DNA of 64,000 bases from an uncultured Oscillospiraceae bacterium (GCA_902478785.1 CABSMJ010000001.1:186001-250000); one strand, 5' to 3'. Positions 1-7,735 are shown, counted from the stretch's first letter. The notes: generated by a model not told the origin, from the letters alone. Numbers and translations are program-made.

Positions 1-889
1 TTTTGTACCGATAATCGGTGCAGAAGCCCAGACACAACCCGCCCAACGGCCCCATCAACGAATGAAAAGCCTGGGGTGTTATCAAATAAAGAATAAAAAA
101 TGCACCAGAGCCCGCAATGGTTCCTACGATCCGCTGCTGAAAGCGGGTGGCTGTATTGCCGGAATACGGATATTCCGACAGCAAAGACGCACAGGCAAAT
201 CCCATCCACATAAACCGCTCCACACCAAATACTTGTCCGGCAGTCATTATGAAACTCACGCCAAGCGCCATGCGCAGCTGCCACAGGTGGGCCGGTGTGG
301 AAAGACTAAATTTCTGTATCACATGATGAAAACGAATTGTTTTGTGTTGCTTGCGGTGCTTGGCAAACAGAATCGCACCGCAGATCAAATAGCCCACCAA
401 GGCCAGAAGTCCGCGGCGAATCAAAGCCTCTCCCACGACCGGGTTGCCAGTCAGGTAGATGTAAGCAAAGCTGTATAAGCCACCGTTCCCCATTTCAGGC
501 CGTTGAGTGGTCATGTATAGAAGGGCAAAAAAGGCGCCGAAATGCAGGGGAACCAAAAGTATCGGCGGGAGCACGGCCGCCGCGCAAGGAGCCAGCACCA
601 AAATGACCAGCACTGCTGCCAAGGTGATGAGTGAGTCACCGATACAGTATTCAAAATTGACAAAGCGGATGCCCAGCATCATACAGAACAATGCCACCGC
701 CATAGGAGTATTATCGGAGCCAAACACGCCGGAGAGCAAACTGATAAACACGATGGCGAAGGCTACGATCAGTACCGAACGCACTGCCATGGCGATCCAA
801 TAATATGTTTTTTCCTTCCTTGTGTCGCAGGCGGCAATCTTTCGCTTCAGTATAGAGGGATCTAACTGTAATGCATCATAAAATTTCAC
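1..889 (-). CDS. FUSC-like integral membrane protein (3' end outside window)
   Basis: About 296 residues are visible; the C-terminus runs off the left edge. The chain begins MKFYDALQLDPS and then shows alternating hydrophobic segments, including a block near residues 205-285 (WQLRMALGVSFIMTAG, then a short loop and IVGTIAGSGAFFILYL) typical of FUSC-family exporters of aromatic or fusaric-type acids. The start is a GTG at 889 (a second in-frame GTG lies at 895), inside the end of the marR-like gene, so the two are translationally coupled. Family assignment is by pattern; the transported substrate cannot be told. The gene is AT-richer than the backbone right of 12.8 kb. Confidence 0.6.
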   Translation of the reverse strand, partial: MKFYDALQLDPSILKRKIAACDTRKEKTYYWIAMAVRSVLIVAFAIVFISLLSGVFGSDNTPMAVALFCMMLGIRFVNFEYCIGDSLITLAAVLVILVLAPCAAAVLPPILLVPLHFGAFFALLYMTTQRPEMGNGGLYSFAYIYLTGNPVVGEALIRRGLLALVGYLICGAILFAKHRKQHKTIRFHHVIQKFSLSTPAHLWQLRMALGVSFIMTAGQVFGVERFMWMGFACASLLSEYPYSGNTATRFQQRIVGTIAGSGAFFILYLITPQAFHSLMGPLGGLCLGFCTDYRYK

Positions 890-1322
890 GGGCACGAGTA
901 TTTTCCTGTCCTTTCTCAATCTGTGTGGCGAGTTTATCCGCGTAATACATAAATGACTCAAAATCTTCACTTGAACTGCGCCACAAATCATAGAAGGGCT
1001 GTAAAATGCTTTCATATCCCTTTCTCAATTCGGCAAGACCAGTTTCTGTGATAAACAGCTGATAGCTTCGCTCATCCGTCGTCTGGCGCTGTTTGCGTAT
1101 GCAGTTTTTATCATAGAGCGTTTTCAGACAGCGGCTTACCGCCTCTTTTTTCATACCGCTGCTTTGGCTGAGCAAAACAGGCGTATTCTGTTCCGGCTGT
1201 AAATACAGCCGAGCCAAAAGCTCACATTCACTTGCGGTCAATGAAGATTTTCGCACAGGCAGCAGGGCGCGCATGATCTTTTGAAATTGCTGTTGATAAT
1301 GCATCATATCTGTCCATTCCAT
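876..1322 (-). CDS. MarR-family transcriptional regulator
   Basis: 148 residues, normal for MarR. A winged-helix core is visible around residues 28-95 (LTASECELLARLYLQPEQ, then SGMKKEAVSRCLKTLYDK as the recognition helix and a charged wing with DERS). It overlaps the start of the FUSC-like exporter gene, so it most likely represses that operon and responds to a small aromatic ligand; the ligand is an inference from the family. ATG 1322 follows GGAGG with a long spacer. Its promoter carries a palindrome over the -10 box, which fits autorepression. Confidence 0.8.
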   Translation of the reverse strand: MEWTDMMHYQQQFQKIMRALLPVRKSSLTASECELLARLYLQPEQNTPVLLSQSSGMKKEAVSRCLKTLYDKNCIRKQRQTTDERSYQLFITETGLAELRKGYESILQPFYDLWRSSSEDFESFMYYADKLATQIEKGQENTRAREIL

Positions 1323-1343
1323 ATTTCACACCTGCCTCCCCAC

Positions 1344-1368
1344 ATATAGTTAACTTTGTTAAGTATAT
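1344..1368. promoter_or_regulatory. Probable MarR operator
   Basis: Two 11-bp arms, ATATAGTTAAC and GTTAAGTATAT, separated by TTT, pair with a single mismatch. The palindrome covers the -10 box of the marR promoter, as in autoregulated MarR systems. Confidence 0.7.
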
Positions 1369-1390
1369 CCCGGAAAGCTATCGTTGTCAA
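1362..1390 (-). promoter_or_regulatory. Sigma-A promoter of the marR-FUSC operon
   Basis: On the minus strand TTGACA (1385-1390) and TATACT (1362-1367) are separated by exactly 17 bp, close to consensus. It drives the marR-like gene starting at 1322. Confidence 0.8.
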
Positions 1391-2082
1391 GGGTTTTCAG
1401 GTTTGCGATAAGGAAATATATACCTGAGTTTGAGGCACGCAAGACCAAAACCATCCAAGCAGTCCCTCCCTATAACGCTCTCTTTAAGGACTTTGCCAGG
1501 AAGCTGCCGAAACAAAGTATATCGGGTTAAGGAAGTTCCCATATACTCCCACATCGGGGCAACCAACTGCGGGCGCTCATTAGCAAAAGGGATTGCCAGC
1601 TTATCCCATGGCTGGGGAATCAGCACATGAGCAAGCGCCGCCTGCTTAAACAATCATCGCGCAAACAAATTCTATCTGAAATTTTTGGTGTGAAAGGCTG
1701 CCCAAATATGGTACAATCAAGGTGTCATATATCAAGGCTCTTTTCATCACGAAAAGGGTTTGGCAATGTTGGAAAAGCGGCAAAACCACAAGGCAGGAAT
1801 CCCGCGGACAGGTGAGGACAGCGAAAAGACCTGATTTATCCATCCCACTATACAGGTATTCCGTCAGCTTTGACTGGGCAGTTGAGCCGATGCAAAGTCC
1901 TTGTGCTCCGTGACGGCTTAAAAAATCAGGTCTGATCCACAGCTGCTATGCCAGTTACTACACCATTTGCCCATGAAATTACGTAGAATTACGCAGATTT
2001 GTGTGGGCAGCAGGTAAAAACAAAAATGTCTGAAAGCCAGGGATAGCAACGGTTTGAAGACTTATAAAGGGGTATAAATGAG
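1391..2082. other. Non-coding or decayed segment left of the mobile element
   Basis: No frame here has a ribosome site plus a recognisable product; the longest open frames (under 90 codons) overlap each other on both strands. A perfect 11-bp inverted repeat, AGACCTGATTT at 1827-1837 and AAATCAGGTCT at 1923-1933, brackets 85 bp. I read the stretch as remains of earlier insertions, but cannot name a source. Confidence 0.4.
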
Positions 2083-2130
2083 ATGACAAAAATACTTTTC
2101 GTGTGCCACGGCAGGATTTACCGGACATGA
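2083..2130 (+). pseudogene. 5' stub of the low-molecular-weight phosphatase gene (attL side)
   Basis: ATG at 2083 opens MTKILFVCHGRIYRT and then a stop. The first ten residues are identical to those of the intact phosphatase at 12834, and the upstream DNA (GACTTAT, a purine-rich ribosome site and a TATAAA tract) is also similar. The stub keeps the Cys-x5-Arg loop spacing but nothing after it. It is best explained as the target gene's 5' end, split by insertion of the element. Confidence 0.7.
2089..2113 (+). repeat. attL core repeat
   Basis: AAAATACTTTTCGT, a G where attR has T, then TGCCACGGCA. It lies in codons 3-11 of the phosphatase stub. Confidence 0.7.
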
Positions 2131-2174
2131 AAAAACGCCTGTAAATCAAGAACTTCCTGTGTTTCAACCTCAGT

Positions 2175-2197
2175 TTTACCAATGATTTACCAATATT
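2175..2197 (+). repeat. Left TTTACCAA repeats (possible integrase arm sites)
   Basis: TTTACCAA at 2175-2182 and TTTACCAATATT at 2186-2197 are spaced 11 bp start to start. A matching pair occurs near the right end (12664-12687, spacing 12). Tn916-type integrases bind short arm repeats flanking the core, so this is a reasonable role, unproven here. Confidence 0.45.
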
Positions 2198-2249
2198 TCT
2201 GGAGAGCCAGGCTTGCTAACTATCACACCAGAATGAGGAGATCAACAAC

Positions 2250-2633
2250 ATGGAAGAACTCAAAAAACATATTTACGATGAACACAATGGCCTGCATTAT
2301 ACGTTGGTTGGCGACTACTACATTCCCGACTTGCAGCTACCGGAAGAAATCCGCCCTATTGGTTTTTGGGGGCGGATGCACAAAGACTATTTGGAGCAGT
2401 ACCATCCAGCCCAGTATAATGACCTGATTTTGAGTGGCAGACTCTGGACATATCTGGCTGATCTGAATGAGCAAGCACAGAAGCGGATGAACCGCCTCAT
2501 CAATCAGATGAAAGCGGCAGAAAACATTACCGAAAAATTGAAAGCCCATGATCCAATGGCGTGGATGGGCACCATGAACAACATCCGCAACCGGGCAGAA
2601 GAAATTGTTCGAAGCGAGATAATTTATCACTAA
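2250..2633 (+). CDS. TnpV-like transposon-encoded protein
   Basis: 127 residues resembling the TnpV family (PF14198) found as a cargo or accessory gene on Tn4451-like and many other clostridial elements; its molecular function is not established. Visible features are the conserved N-terminal run GLHYTLVGDYYIPDL, the segment GFWGRMHKDYLEQY, and a charged helical C-terminus with MKAAENITEKLKAHDPM. The start follows GAGGAG at a normal distance. It is followed by an intrinsic terminator and stands apart from the cargo genes downstream. It is the first gene inside the left end of the element. Confidence 0.8.
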   Translation: MEELKKHIYDEHNGLHYTLVGDYYIPDLQLPEEIRPIGFWGRMHKDYLEQYHPAQYNDLILSGRLWTYLADLNEQAQKRMNRLINQMKAAENITEKLKAHDPMAWMGTMNNIRNRAEEIVRSEIIYH

Positions 2634-2655
2634 ATCGTTATTTGGAATAACCGAT

Positions 2656-2700
2656 AAGCAGGGATTGCTCTTTTGGGAGTAGTCCCTGCTTGTTTTATTC
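2656..2700 (+). terminator. Intrinsic terminator after tnpV-like gene
   Basis: AAGCAGGGA (2656-2664) pairs with TCCCTGCTT (2683-2691), followed by a T-rich tail. Confidence 0.75.
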
Positions 2701-2795
2701 GTATATAAATGATTGATGAAATCTGTAAGGCTTTATGATATAATAAATTAAACTAATAGTGCAATTATATTGAACTTAATGAGGGCTTTAAAGCG

Positions 2796-3002
2796 ATGTT
2801 AAAAAATAATATTGAGATAGATGTAAAAGTTAAATGTGTTGAGGAGCAGACAACTCAAGCGGAATTGGCCGAGAAGTCGGGAACTTCTCCATCATATGTG
2901 AATCGATTGATAAAGAGTCCGGAAAAGATTATTAATAAGACTTTTGTACAGATGCTTGAGCAACTTGGATATGATATTGAGCTTACCTATATAAAGAAGT
3001 AG
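2796..3002 (+). CDS. Small helix-turn-helix protein of the cargo block
   Basis: 68 residues. Residues 20-45 (TQAELAEKSGTSPSYVNRLI) form a Cro/XRE-like helix-turn-helix with the typical Gln-Ala-x-Leu-Ala start and Ser-x-x-Tyr-Val-x-Arg recognition helix. There is no other domain. It lies 58 bp upstream of the unknown 340-residue gene in the same direction, so it is probably the regulator of the cargo genes, much as small HTH proteins precede defence or toxin-antitoxin operons. Coding sequence is very AT-rich compared with the backbone. Its ribosome site is weak. Confidence 0.7.
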   Translation: MLKNNIEIDVKVKCVEEQTTQAELAEKSGTSPSYVNRLIKSPEKIINKTFVQMLEQLGYDIELTYIKK

Positions 3003-3060
3003 GGCAGTTCGCAAAAAATACAAACTCTATTATAGAAGTATCGCGAAAGGATTATTTGAT

Positions 3061-4083
3061 ATGGACGAAAAAACAATCATCATCCCATCTGAAGATGTGG
3101 AAATAATTGATGCATCTGAATATAAAGAAGAACTATCGGAACATTTCGGGCGGGTCCCGGAAGTAGCGAAGCCTTTGCTCAAAGGTGCAAAGACGGTTTT
3201 TGCCCAAATAGAGAAGGCGTTATATACTGCGCCAGCCTTTATTAACGTCGTTAAAGCGGCAGTGCCGGATGTGACATTGCAAGCAGTGCTGACAGATGAG
3301 CAGAAGCAGCAGATTGCAAAAGGAGCCCTTAAGTTAATGACGAAAAAAGATGGCTCACTTATGGCAAACCTTATCAACCCTGAGACAAAGAAAATTGTGG
3401 CTACGATTCCTTTGAAGTCTGTGCAAATGGCTCCGGAAATGACTCAGGCTATGACGAGTTTTTCTACTCAGATGCAGATGGCGCAGATTGCCGAAGAGAT
3501 CCAGGCAGTACAGCTTGCAGTCGAAGAAGTCCGAATGGGGCAAGAGTATGATAGATTGGCAACGGCATATAGTTGTCAGCAGAAATTACTGCAAGCGATG
3601 GAGATAAAAAATCCTGAACTGAAGGCTATGGCGCTTATGCAGTTAGCCGCAGCAGCTGAGGACAGTAGAAATCTTCTAATGCTGAGCCAGAAAAGCAATG
3701 TCGAGTTTATCAAGAATCAGCCTGAAAACTTTATACAGAAGATACTTTCTGGTTCCAACCCTGAAAAGATTAACGGCAGAATGAGTGAAATCCGTGAGAG
3801 TCTCTGTGCTGTGAACATGGTTTCTTTTGCAGAAGCTATGGCATATCAGGAACTTGGAGAGCATGAGGTGGCAAGAAAAAGCCTTACATACTATGCGGGC
3901 TTTATTGAAGATACATACACATCTGTTCCAGGATTAGTTCAGCGGTTGGACTCAATTGATCCTGCACCGGAAAATTACTGGTCAAAGACTCTACCAGATA
4001 TTAGCGAAAAGATAAAAGCACTTCCGAGTGCGACCGATACAAGACTATTGGAGAATAAGCCAATCCGGAGGAAAAAGAAATGA
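3061..4083 (+). CDS. Unknown helical protein of the cargo block (340 aa)
   Basis: I do not recognise a family. The N-terminal 60 residues are acidic. Residues 115-160 are rich in Met, Gln and Ala (APEMTQAMTSFSTQMQMAQ and following) and look like a long amphipathic helix, followed by a repeat-like helical stretch to about residue 220. The C-terminus ends in the basic tail RRKKK. There is no signal peptide or membrane segment. It overlaps the next gene by 4 bp (ATGA), so the two are translationally coupled, and it sits between an HTH protein and a SIR2 effector. A sensor, adaptor or scaffold for the SIR2 protein is possible but is inference from position only. Confidence 0.6.
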   Translation: MDEKTIIIPSEDVEIIDASEYKEELSEHFGRVPEVAKPLLKGAKTVFAQIEKALYTAPAFINVVKAAVPDVTLQAVLTDEQKQQIAKGALKLMTKKDGSLMANLINPETKKIVATIPLKSVQMAPEMTQAMTSFSTQMQMAQIAEEIQAVQLAVEEVRMGQEYDRLATAYSCQQKLLQAMEIKNPELKAMALMQLAAAAEDSRNLLMLSQKSNVEFIKNQPENFIQKILSGSNPEKINGRMSEIRESLCAVNMVSFAEAMAYQELGEHEVARKSLTYYAGFIEDTYTSVPGLVQRLDSIDPAPENYWSKTLPDISEKIKALPSATDTRLLENKPIRRKKK

Positions 4084-4292
4084 AGAACGAATCCGTTGTA
4101 AGAGTTTGCAAAAATAAGAAATGCCAGAAGGTTCTACCGGAAGGCTATAAGCATAGGTATTGTGAAGCGTGCCGAAATAAGCATGCGCAGACCACCAAAA
4201 ATGTTTTTAAAGTGATAGGTGCTGGAGCTACAACTGTAGCAAGTGTTGCTGTCGTCATTGTTACTAATGGAAAGATTAATCCCAAGAATTAA
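4080..4292 (+). CDS. Zinc-ribbon protein with one membrane helix (70 aa)
   Basis: The N-terminal half has four cysteines arranged CKNKKC and CEAC about 13 residues apart, a small zinc ribbon. The C-terminal half contains one hydrophobic segment (VIGAGATTVASVAVVIV, about residues 45-61). The stop-start overlap with the 340-residue gene suggests they are made together. Fused or paired zinc-ribbon/TM proteins occur as membrane anchors or sensors in several defence systems, but nothing here proves that role. Family not recognised. Confidence 0.6.
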   Translation: MKNESVVRVCKNKKCQKVLPEGYKHRYCEACRNKHAQTTKNVFKVIGAGATTVASVAVVIVTNGKINPKN

Positions 4293-4433
4293 GTTACCTT
4301 GTAGAACTTTTCTAAACCTTGGAGAGATGCCGAGTCGTACCAGAAGTATGGCCTGCCGGGTGAAGAAGTCGCTTTCATTGTGTCTATGATTAAGCTGATG
4401 GAATAAGAAAAAATATCAGGAGGAGACGTCATA
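4293..4433 (+). pseudogene. Remnant 3' end of a lost gene before the SIR2 gene
   Basis: A frame open from about 4308 to a stop at 4404-4406 reads KPWRDAESYQKYGLPGEEVA and on to IKLME. It has no start codon or ribosome site of its own, yet reads like the natural C-terminus of a protein. The SIR2 gene's GGAGGA follows about 20 bp later. It may be the scar of a gene swapped out when the cargo changed. Source family not identified. Confidence 0.35.
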
Positions 4434-5927
4434 GTGAACATACAGGAGTTTATTTCAAATTACCACAATCACCCTGTACTGTTTGTTGGTACCGGATTAA
4501 GTTTGAGATATTTAGAAAATTCATATAGCTGGGATTCTTTGCTAAAAAAAGTGGCATCAGATTTTAACCCAGATCCAGAGTATTATCTTGATATTAAAGC
4601 TGAGCATATGCGTCCAACCGGCTATGCTTTTGATCAAATTGCTACCCAACTGGAAAAGGACTTTAATCAGCATCTAAAAGATAATCGTCACGGAAAATTC
4701 GAACATATTAATGATCTTTTTTATGCAAACATGGAAAAGGGAATAAATATCAGTAGATTCAAACTATATTTGGCTGATTTGCTGAGAGAAGCAACTATAA
4801 AGGATTCTGCATTGTCTGAAATTGCTGAGTTCAAAAAAGCTCGCAAAAACATAAGCTCTGTAATTACAACCAACTATGATACCATGATTGAGCAATTATT
4901 TGGATTCAATCCACTTGTAGGAAACAATATTTTGCTCAGCAATCCTTACGGTTCTGTATATAAAATACACGGTTGTGTATCACAACCAGACAAAATTATT
5001 ATTACAGAAGGTGATTACGAAGAATTCAACCGAAAATATGAATTAATACGTGCACAATTACTTTCTCTATTCATCCATAATCCAATTATTTTTATTGGTT
5101 ATAACATTGGCGATAAAAATATTAAGGATATTCTTAGGACCATCTTTTCTTATGTAGATTATGGTTCTGATGAAGCGAAAAAAATACGGGACAACTTCCT
5201 TTTGATTGAATATGAGCAGGGGTCAGAAAGCACGGAAGTTACAGAGCATGACATAGACATTGAAGGATTCGAAACCATTCGTATAAATAAGTTGAAAACA
5301 GATAATTTTATTGCTGTATACCAAGCATTGGCCAATCTATTTTTACCAGTTTCTGCTATGGATATTCGAAAAGTGCAAACTGTCGTTCGTGAAATATGTG
5401 AGGGCGGTTCCATCGAAGTTTCAATTACTGAAGATTTAGACGAACTCGAAAATTCTGATAAAGTACTTGTTGTAGGTTCCAAGAAAACCATCAAATATGA
5501 ATTTTTGACAACATCTGAAATGATGGCAAATTATTTTCAGATTATTGAAGAATCTAACTCTCAGTTGTTATATCTCTTAAATAAGCAAAGAATTCAATCT
5601 TCGCAGTACTTCCCAATATATGCTTTTTCCCTGATATGTCCCGACATTGATAGAAGTGAAGATTTAAAGCAACAACAGCAAGCTAAGATTAATGCTCTTA
5701 TTGCAGAAACTCCTTCGGCATGCTGTGGAAACCACGATAGACCCCAAGCAGTGATCGACGATCCACAAATCCCTCGGACTTATAGAACATTAGAGATGAT
5801 TTGTTCCATTATGTCAGGTCAAATGGATTTGAAGCAAGTTGAGGATTACCTTAGAAATTTCCCGGATAAGCGTTCAACAGACTATCGCAAACTCCTATGT
5901 GCATATGATTTAAAGAACAATACTTAA
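4434..5927 (+). CDS. SIR2-like (putative NADase) effector
   Basis: 497 residues. The N-terminal 300 form a SIR2-like Rossmann domain (PF13289-like): VLFVGTGLS (residues 15-23, the GAGxS-type NAD loop), TTNYD (145-149), the catalytic-type His in KIHG (177-180) and FIGYNIGDKNI (220-230). The C-terminal 190 residues match nothing I know and may be the sensing part. SIR2 domains of this type in Thoeris, DSR and SIR2-HerA defence systems cleave NAD+ upon phage infection; the same role is inferred here from domain and mobile context. Translation starts at GTG behind AGGAGGAG. The gene is strongly AT-rich and ends in a shared terminator. Confidence 0.8.
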   Translation: MNIQEFISNYHNHPVLFVGTGLSLRYLENSYSWDSLLKKVASDFNPDPEYYLDIKAEHMRPTGYAFDQIATQLEKDFNQHLKDNRHGKFEHINDLFYANMEKGINISRFKLYLADLLREATIKDSALSEIAEFKKARKNISSVITTNYDTMIEQLFGFNPLVGNNILLSNPYGSVYKIHGCVSQPDKIIITEGDYEEFNRKYELIRAQLLSLFIHNPIIFIGYNIGDKNIKDILRTIFSYVDYGSDEAKKIRDNFLLIEYEQGSESTEVTEHDIDIEGFETIRINKLKTDNFIAVYQALANLFLPVSAMDIRKVQTVVREICEGGSIEVSITEDLDELENSDKVLVVGSKKTIKYEFLTTSEMMANYFQIIEESNSQLLYLLNKQRIQSSQYFPIYAFSLICPDIDRSEDLKQQQQAKINALIAETPSACCGNHDRPQAVIDDPQIPRTYRTLEMICSIMSGQMDLKQVEDYLRNFPDKRSTDYRKLLCAYDLKNNT

Positions 5928-5934
5928 AGCAAAT

Positions 5935-5971
5935 GAGAAGGCCGCTATCCTAAACGGACAGCGGTCTTCTC
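5935..5971. terminator. Bidirectional hairpin between SIR2 and XRE genes
   Basis: GAGAAGGCCGCT (5935-5946) pairs with AGCGGTCTTCTC (5960-5971) over 12 bp with one G-U. It lies between converging genes. Confidence 0.65.
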
Positions 5972-5973
5972 TG

Positions 5974-6822
5974 CTATCTTCGCTTTTTCTTTTTTGTACC
6001 ATGAGAATGCTGTGTCCGAACTTTCCCTCTCATATTGTTGGGGTTTTTCAGCAGCTTGGACAGGCTCAGTATCCGCATAAACGCTGAGAAATCCTCGGAT
6101 GCAATCTTGTCAAAGGGAATCTGCATCTGGTCGCAAAACTCGTGGATTACCCGTTCCTCATTACTGCCCAGCTGCATGGCACGGTCAAACTTTTCCTTGA
6201 CCTCTGTAAAAGTCGGCTGCGGATCGGCGGTGGTGCGGTCGGTGACATGGGCCTGACGAATATCCTGAACGATGCTGTCCAGATCATCATGAATCGTGTG
6301 GCTGAAAAAGTCACTCTCCTGCACCTGTCCCAGCTCCAGCGTGCGGACATAAAGGTCGTTATCCCCTGGTGCATGGCTGCGGATCACTTCCTGCCGGGTG
6401 GCCTCCAGCACCAGATTCATCTGGGCGATCCGCATATCAGCAATCCGGTCAACGAAAATCTCAATATCCGTCATCAGCCGCTGGAAGTTTTCATGCGTGG
6501 CAATCTCACACAGCAGCCGGTTGTTGATTTTCCCGCTGCTCAATAATGTAACCATATCATCACTCAAATGCAGGGCCTGAAGCTCTGTGTTTGGGTGATT
6601 TTTATTTTCCGATAACCCCATCAGGTAATCGGTGGACACCCCGTAAAATTCCGCCAGCGTAGCGATGGCAAAGGGGCTGATGTCCTTATAATCGTCGCTC
6701 TCATATTTGCTGAGAGCAGATTTGGAAAGCCCGGTCTGCTCGGCCAGTTGCTCCAGTGTCAGGCGCTTATCCACCACCCGCAAGTCTTTTAACCGTTCCG
6801 GGATAGACAGTTTTGTGTGCAT
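5974..6822 (-). CDS. XRE-family regulator of the element
   Basis: 282 residues. The N-terminus is a Cro/C1 helix-turn-helix (about residues 20-70: LTLEQLAEQTGLSKSALSKY, then FYGVSTDYLMG, the standard end of an XRE domain). The remaining 200 residues are acidic and helical, ending in the basic KKKKRR. Long XRE proteins of this type repress transfer genes in clostridial integrative elements. It is divergent from the small transfer-gene operon starting at 7153, and a palindrome lies over its own promoter, so autorepression and control of the transfer operon are likely. Confidence 0.75.
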   Translation of the reverse strand: MHTKLSIPERLKDLRVVDKRLTLEQLAEQTGLSKSALSKYESDDYKDISPFAIATLAEFYGVSTDYLMGLSENKNHPNTELQALHLSDDMVTLLSSGKINNRLLCEIATHENFQRLMTDIEIFVDRIADMRIAQMNLVLEATRQEVIRSHAPGDNDLYVRTLELGQVQESDFFSHTIHDDLDSIVQDIRQAHVTDRTTADPQPTFTEVKEKFDRAMQLGSNEERVIHEFCDQMQIPFDKIASEDFSAFMRILSLSKLLKNPNNMRGKVRTQHSHGTKKKKRR

Positions 6823-6865
6823 CTAAAATCCCCCTCTCACCAGGAAATCCTTCCGTTTATGAACA

Positions 6866-6893
6866 TTATACCATGCTTCCATAAGCGTGGAAA
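6866..6893 (-). promoter_or_regulatory. Promoter and probable operator of the XRE gene
   Basis: A minus-strand TATAAT (6866-6871) is preceded by the inverted repeat TTCCA-6 bp-TGGAA (6877-6892), which covers the spacer and -35 area. This is where an autorepressor would bind. Confidence 0.5.
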
Positions 6894-7152
6894 TATGCTG
6901 ATTTCAAGCCATTTTCCATCGTTTTGGACATACGGGAGAGGCCCTGTTTTTTCGGTAAAATGAGTTTTGTCGGGAGACACAGAACCTTGAAAATTGAATG
7001 ACCGGCTGCAAGGGGTATGACCTCTGGGGAAGTGATGCCATGACAGGAGCGCACCAAGGAGGACAATACGCTGGGAAAAATCCGGGCAGGAGCGATTGCA
7101 GGCAAACCGGCAACTAACACATGGAAAATAAACTTTTAGGAGGTTGATTTTT
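6894..7152. other. Divergent control region between XRE regulator and transfer genes
   Basis: No supported gene. A short inverted repeat CCTTG/CAAGG lies at 6985-6989 and 7009-7013, and AGGAGG at 7138-7143 serves the next gene. Leftward and rightward promoters must both lie here. Confidence 0.4.
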
Positions 7153-7446
7153 ATGAAATTGAGTATCCGAGAAAAGAAAGTGCTGTATGCCTTTGCCTGT
7201 CCCAACCACCACAACACGGTGACCAGGCTCAAATGGCTGACTGCCTTAACCGTTGACCCTCAGGCCAAGCACCGAATGCTGGAGTTGGCCCGGAAGATGG
7301 AAACGGAGATAGCAGAAAGCTGGTACACCGGCTTTTATCATAGGCTCCGTGCTGAGATGGACGAGTATTACTGTGCCAAGCGCCGCATGCGTTTGGTAAA
7401 GGAAAACACCGAGTATGAGGAGGATCTGTATGAAGAAGCTGTCTAA
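7153..7446 (+). CDS. Small conserved protein of the transfer region (97 aa)
   Basis: Starts MKLSIREKKVLYAF. The ATG at 7153 is chosen because AGGAGG lies 9 bp before it; an in-frame TTG at 7144 overlaps that site. The protein is basic and helical (RMLELARKMETEIAESWY, RLRAEMDEYYCAKRRMRL) without a membrane segment or known catalytic motif. Proteins of this look precede relaxase genes on gut Firmicute elements; function unknown. It overlaps the next gene by 17 bp. Confidence 0.65.
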   Translation: MKLSIREKKVLYAFACPNHHNTVTRLKWLTALTVDPQAKHRMLELARKMETEIAESWYTGFYHRLRAEMDEYYCAKRRMRLVKENTEYEEDLYEEAV

Positions 7447-7735
7447 GTATGAGAAAGAAACCATTATCAACTGGAACGAGGCGGAGGACACCGCCAGTAT
7501 CTACACCTTCAACGCCGATCTGAAGCGCAGGCTGGCCAAGTTCAGCCGCAAGTATCCCCAGCTGTGCCGGTTGGAGCGCAGCACTACTGAGGGCAGCGTG
7601 ACCTATGTGATGGACAAGTCCCGCCTGTCCATCCGTCTGGTACCGCCGTACAGTGAGGAACGGCTGGCTGCTGCCAGAGAGTACGCCAAACAGCACGGAT
7701 TTCAGGTCTTGCGGACGGACAAGAAGAGCGCCTGA
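7430..7735 (+). CDS. Small conserved protein of the transfer region (101 aa)
   Basis: Starts MKKLSKYEKETIINWNEAED. The ATG at 7430 is preferred over the in-frame ATG at 7415 because GAGGAGG sits between them at the right distance. The sequence shows a mixed alpha/beta fold with FNADLKRRLAKFSRKYP and a Tyr-Val-Met-Asp-Lys motif, no membrane segment. It is overlapped with the gene before it, forming a two-gene unit ahead of the probable oriT. I recognise it only as a protein common on such elements; its job in mobilization is unproven. Confidence 0.65.
   Translation: MKKLSKYEKETIINWNEAEDTASIYTFNADLKRRLAKFSRKYPQLCRLERSTTEGSVTYVMDKSRLSIRLVPPYSEERLAAAREYAKQHGFQVLRTDKKSA

Noticed and set aside
1387..1653. 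88-codon open frame on the minus strand
   Set aside because: Its 3' end runs into the marR -35 box, it has no convincing ribosome site or family, and a different frame on the other strand is equally open.
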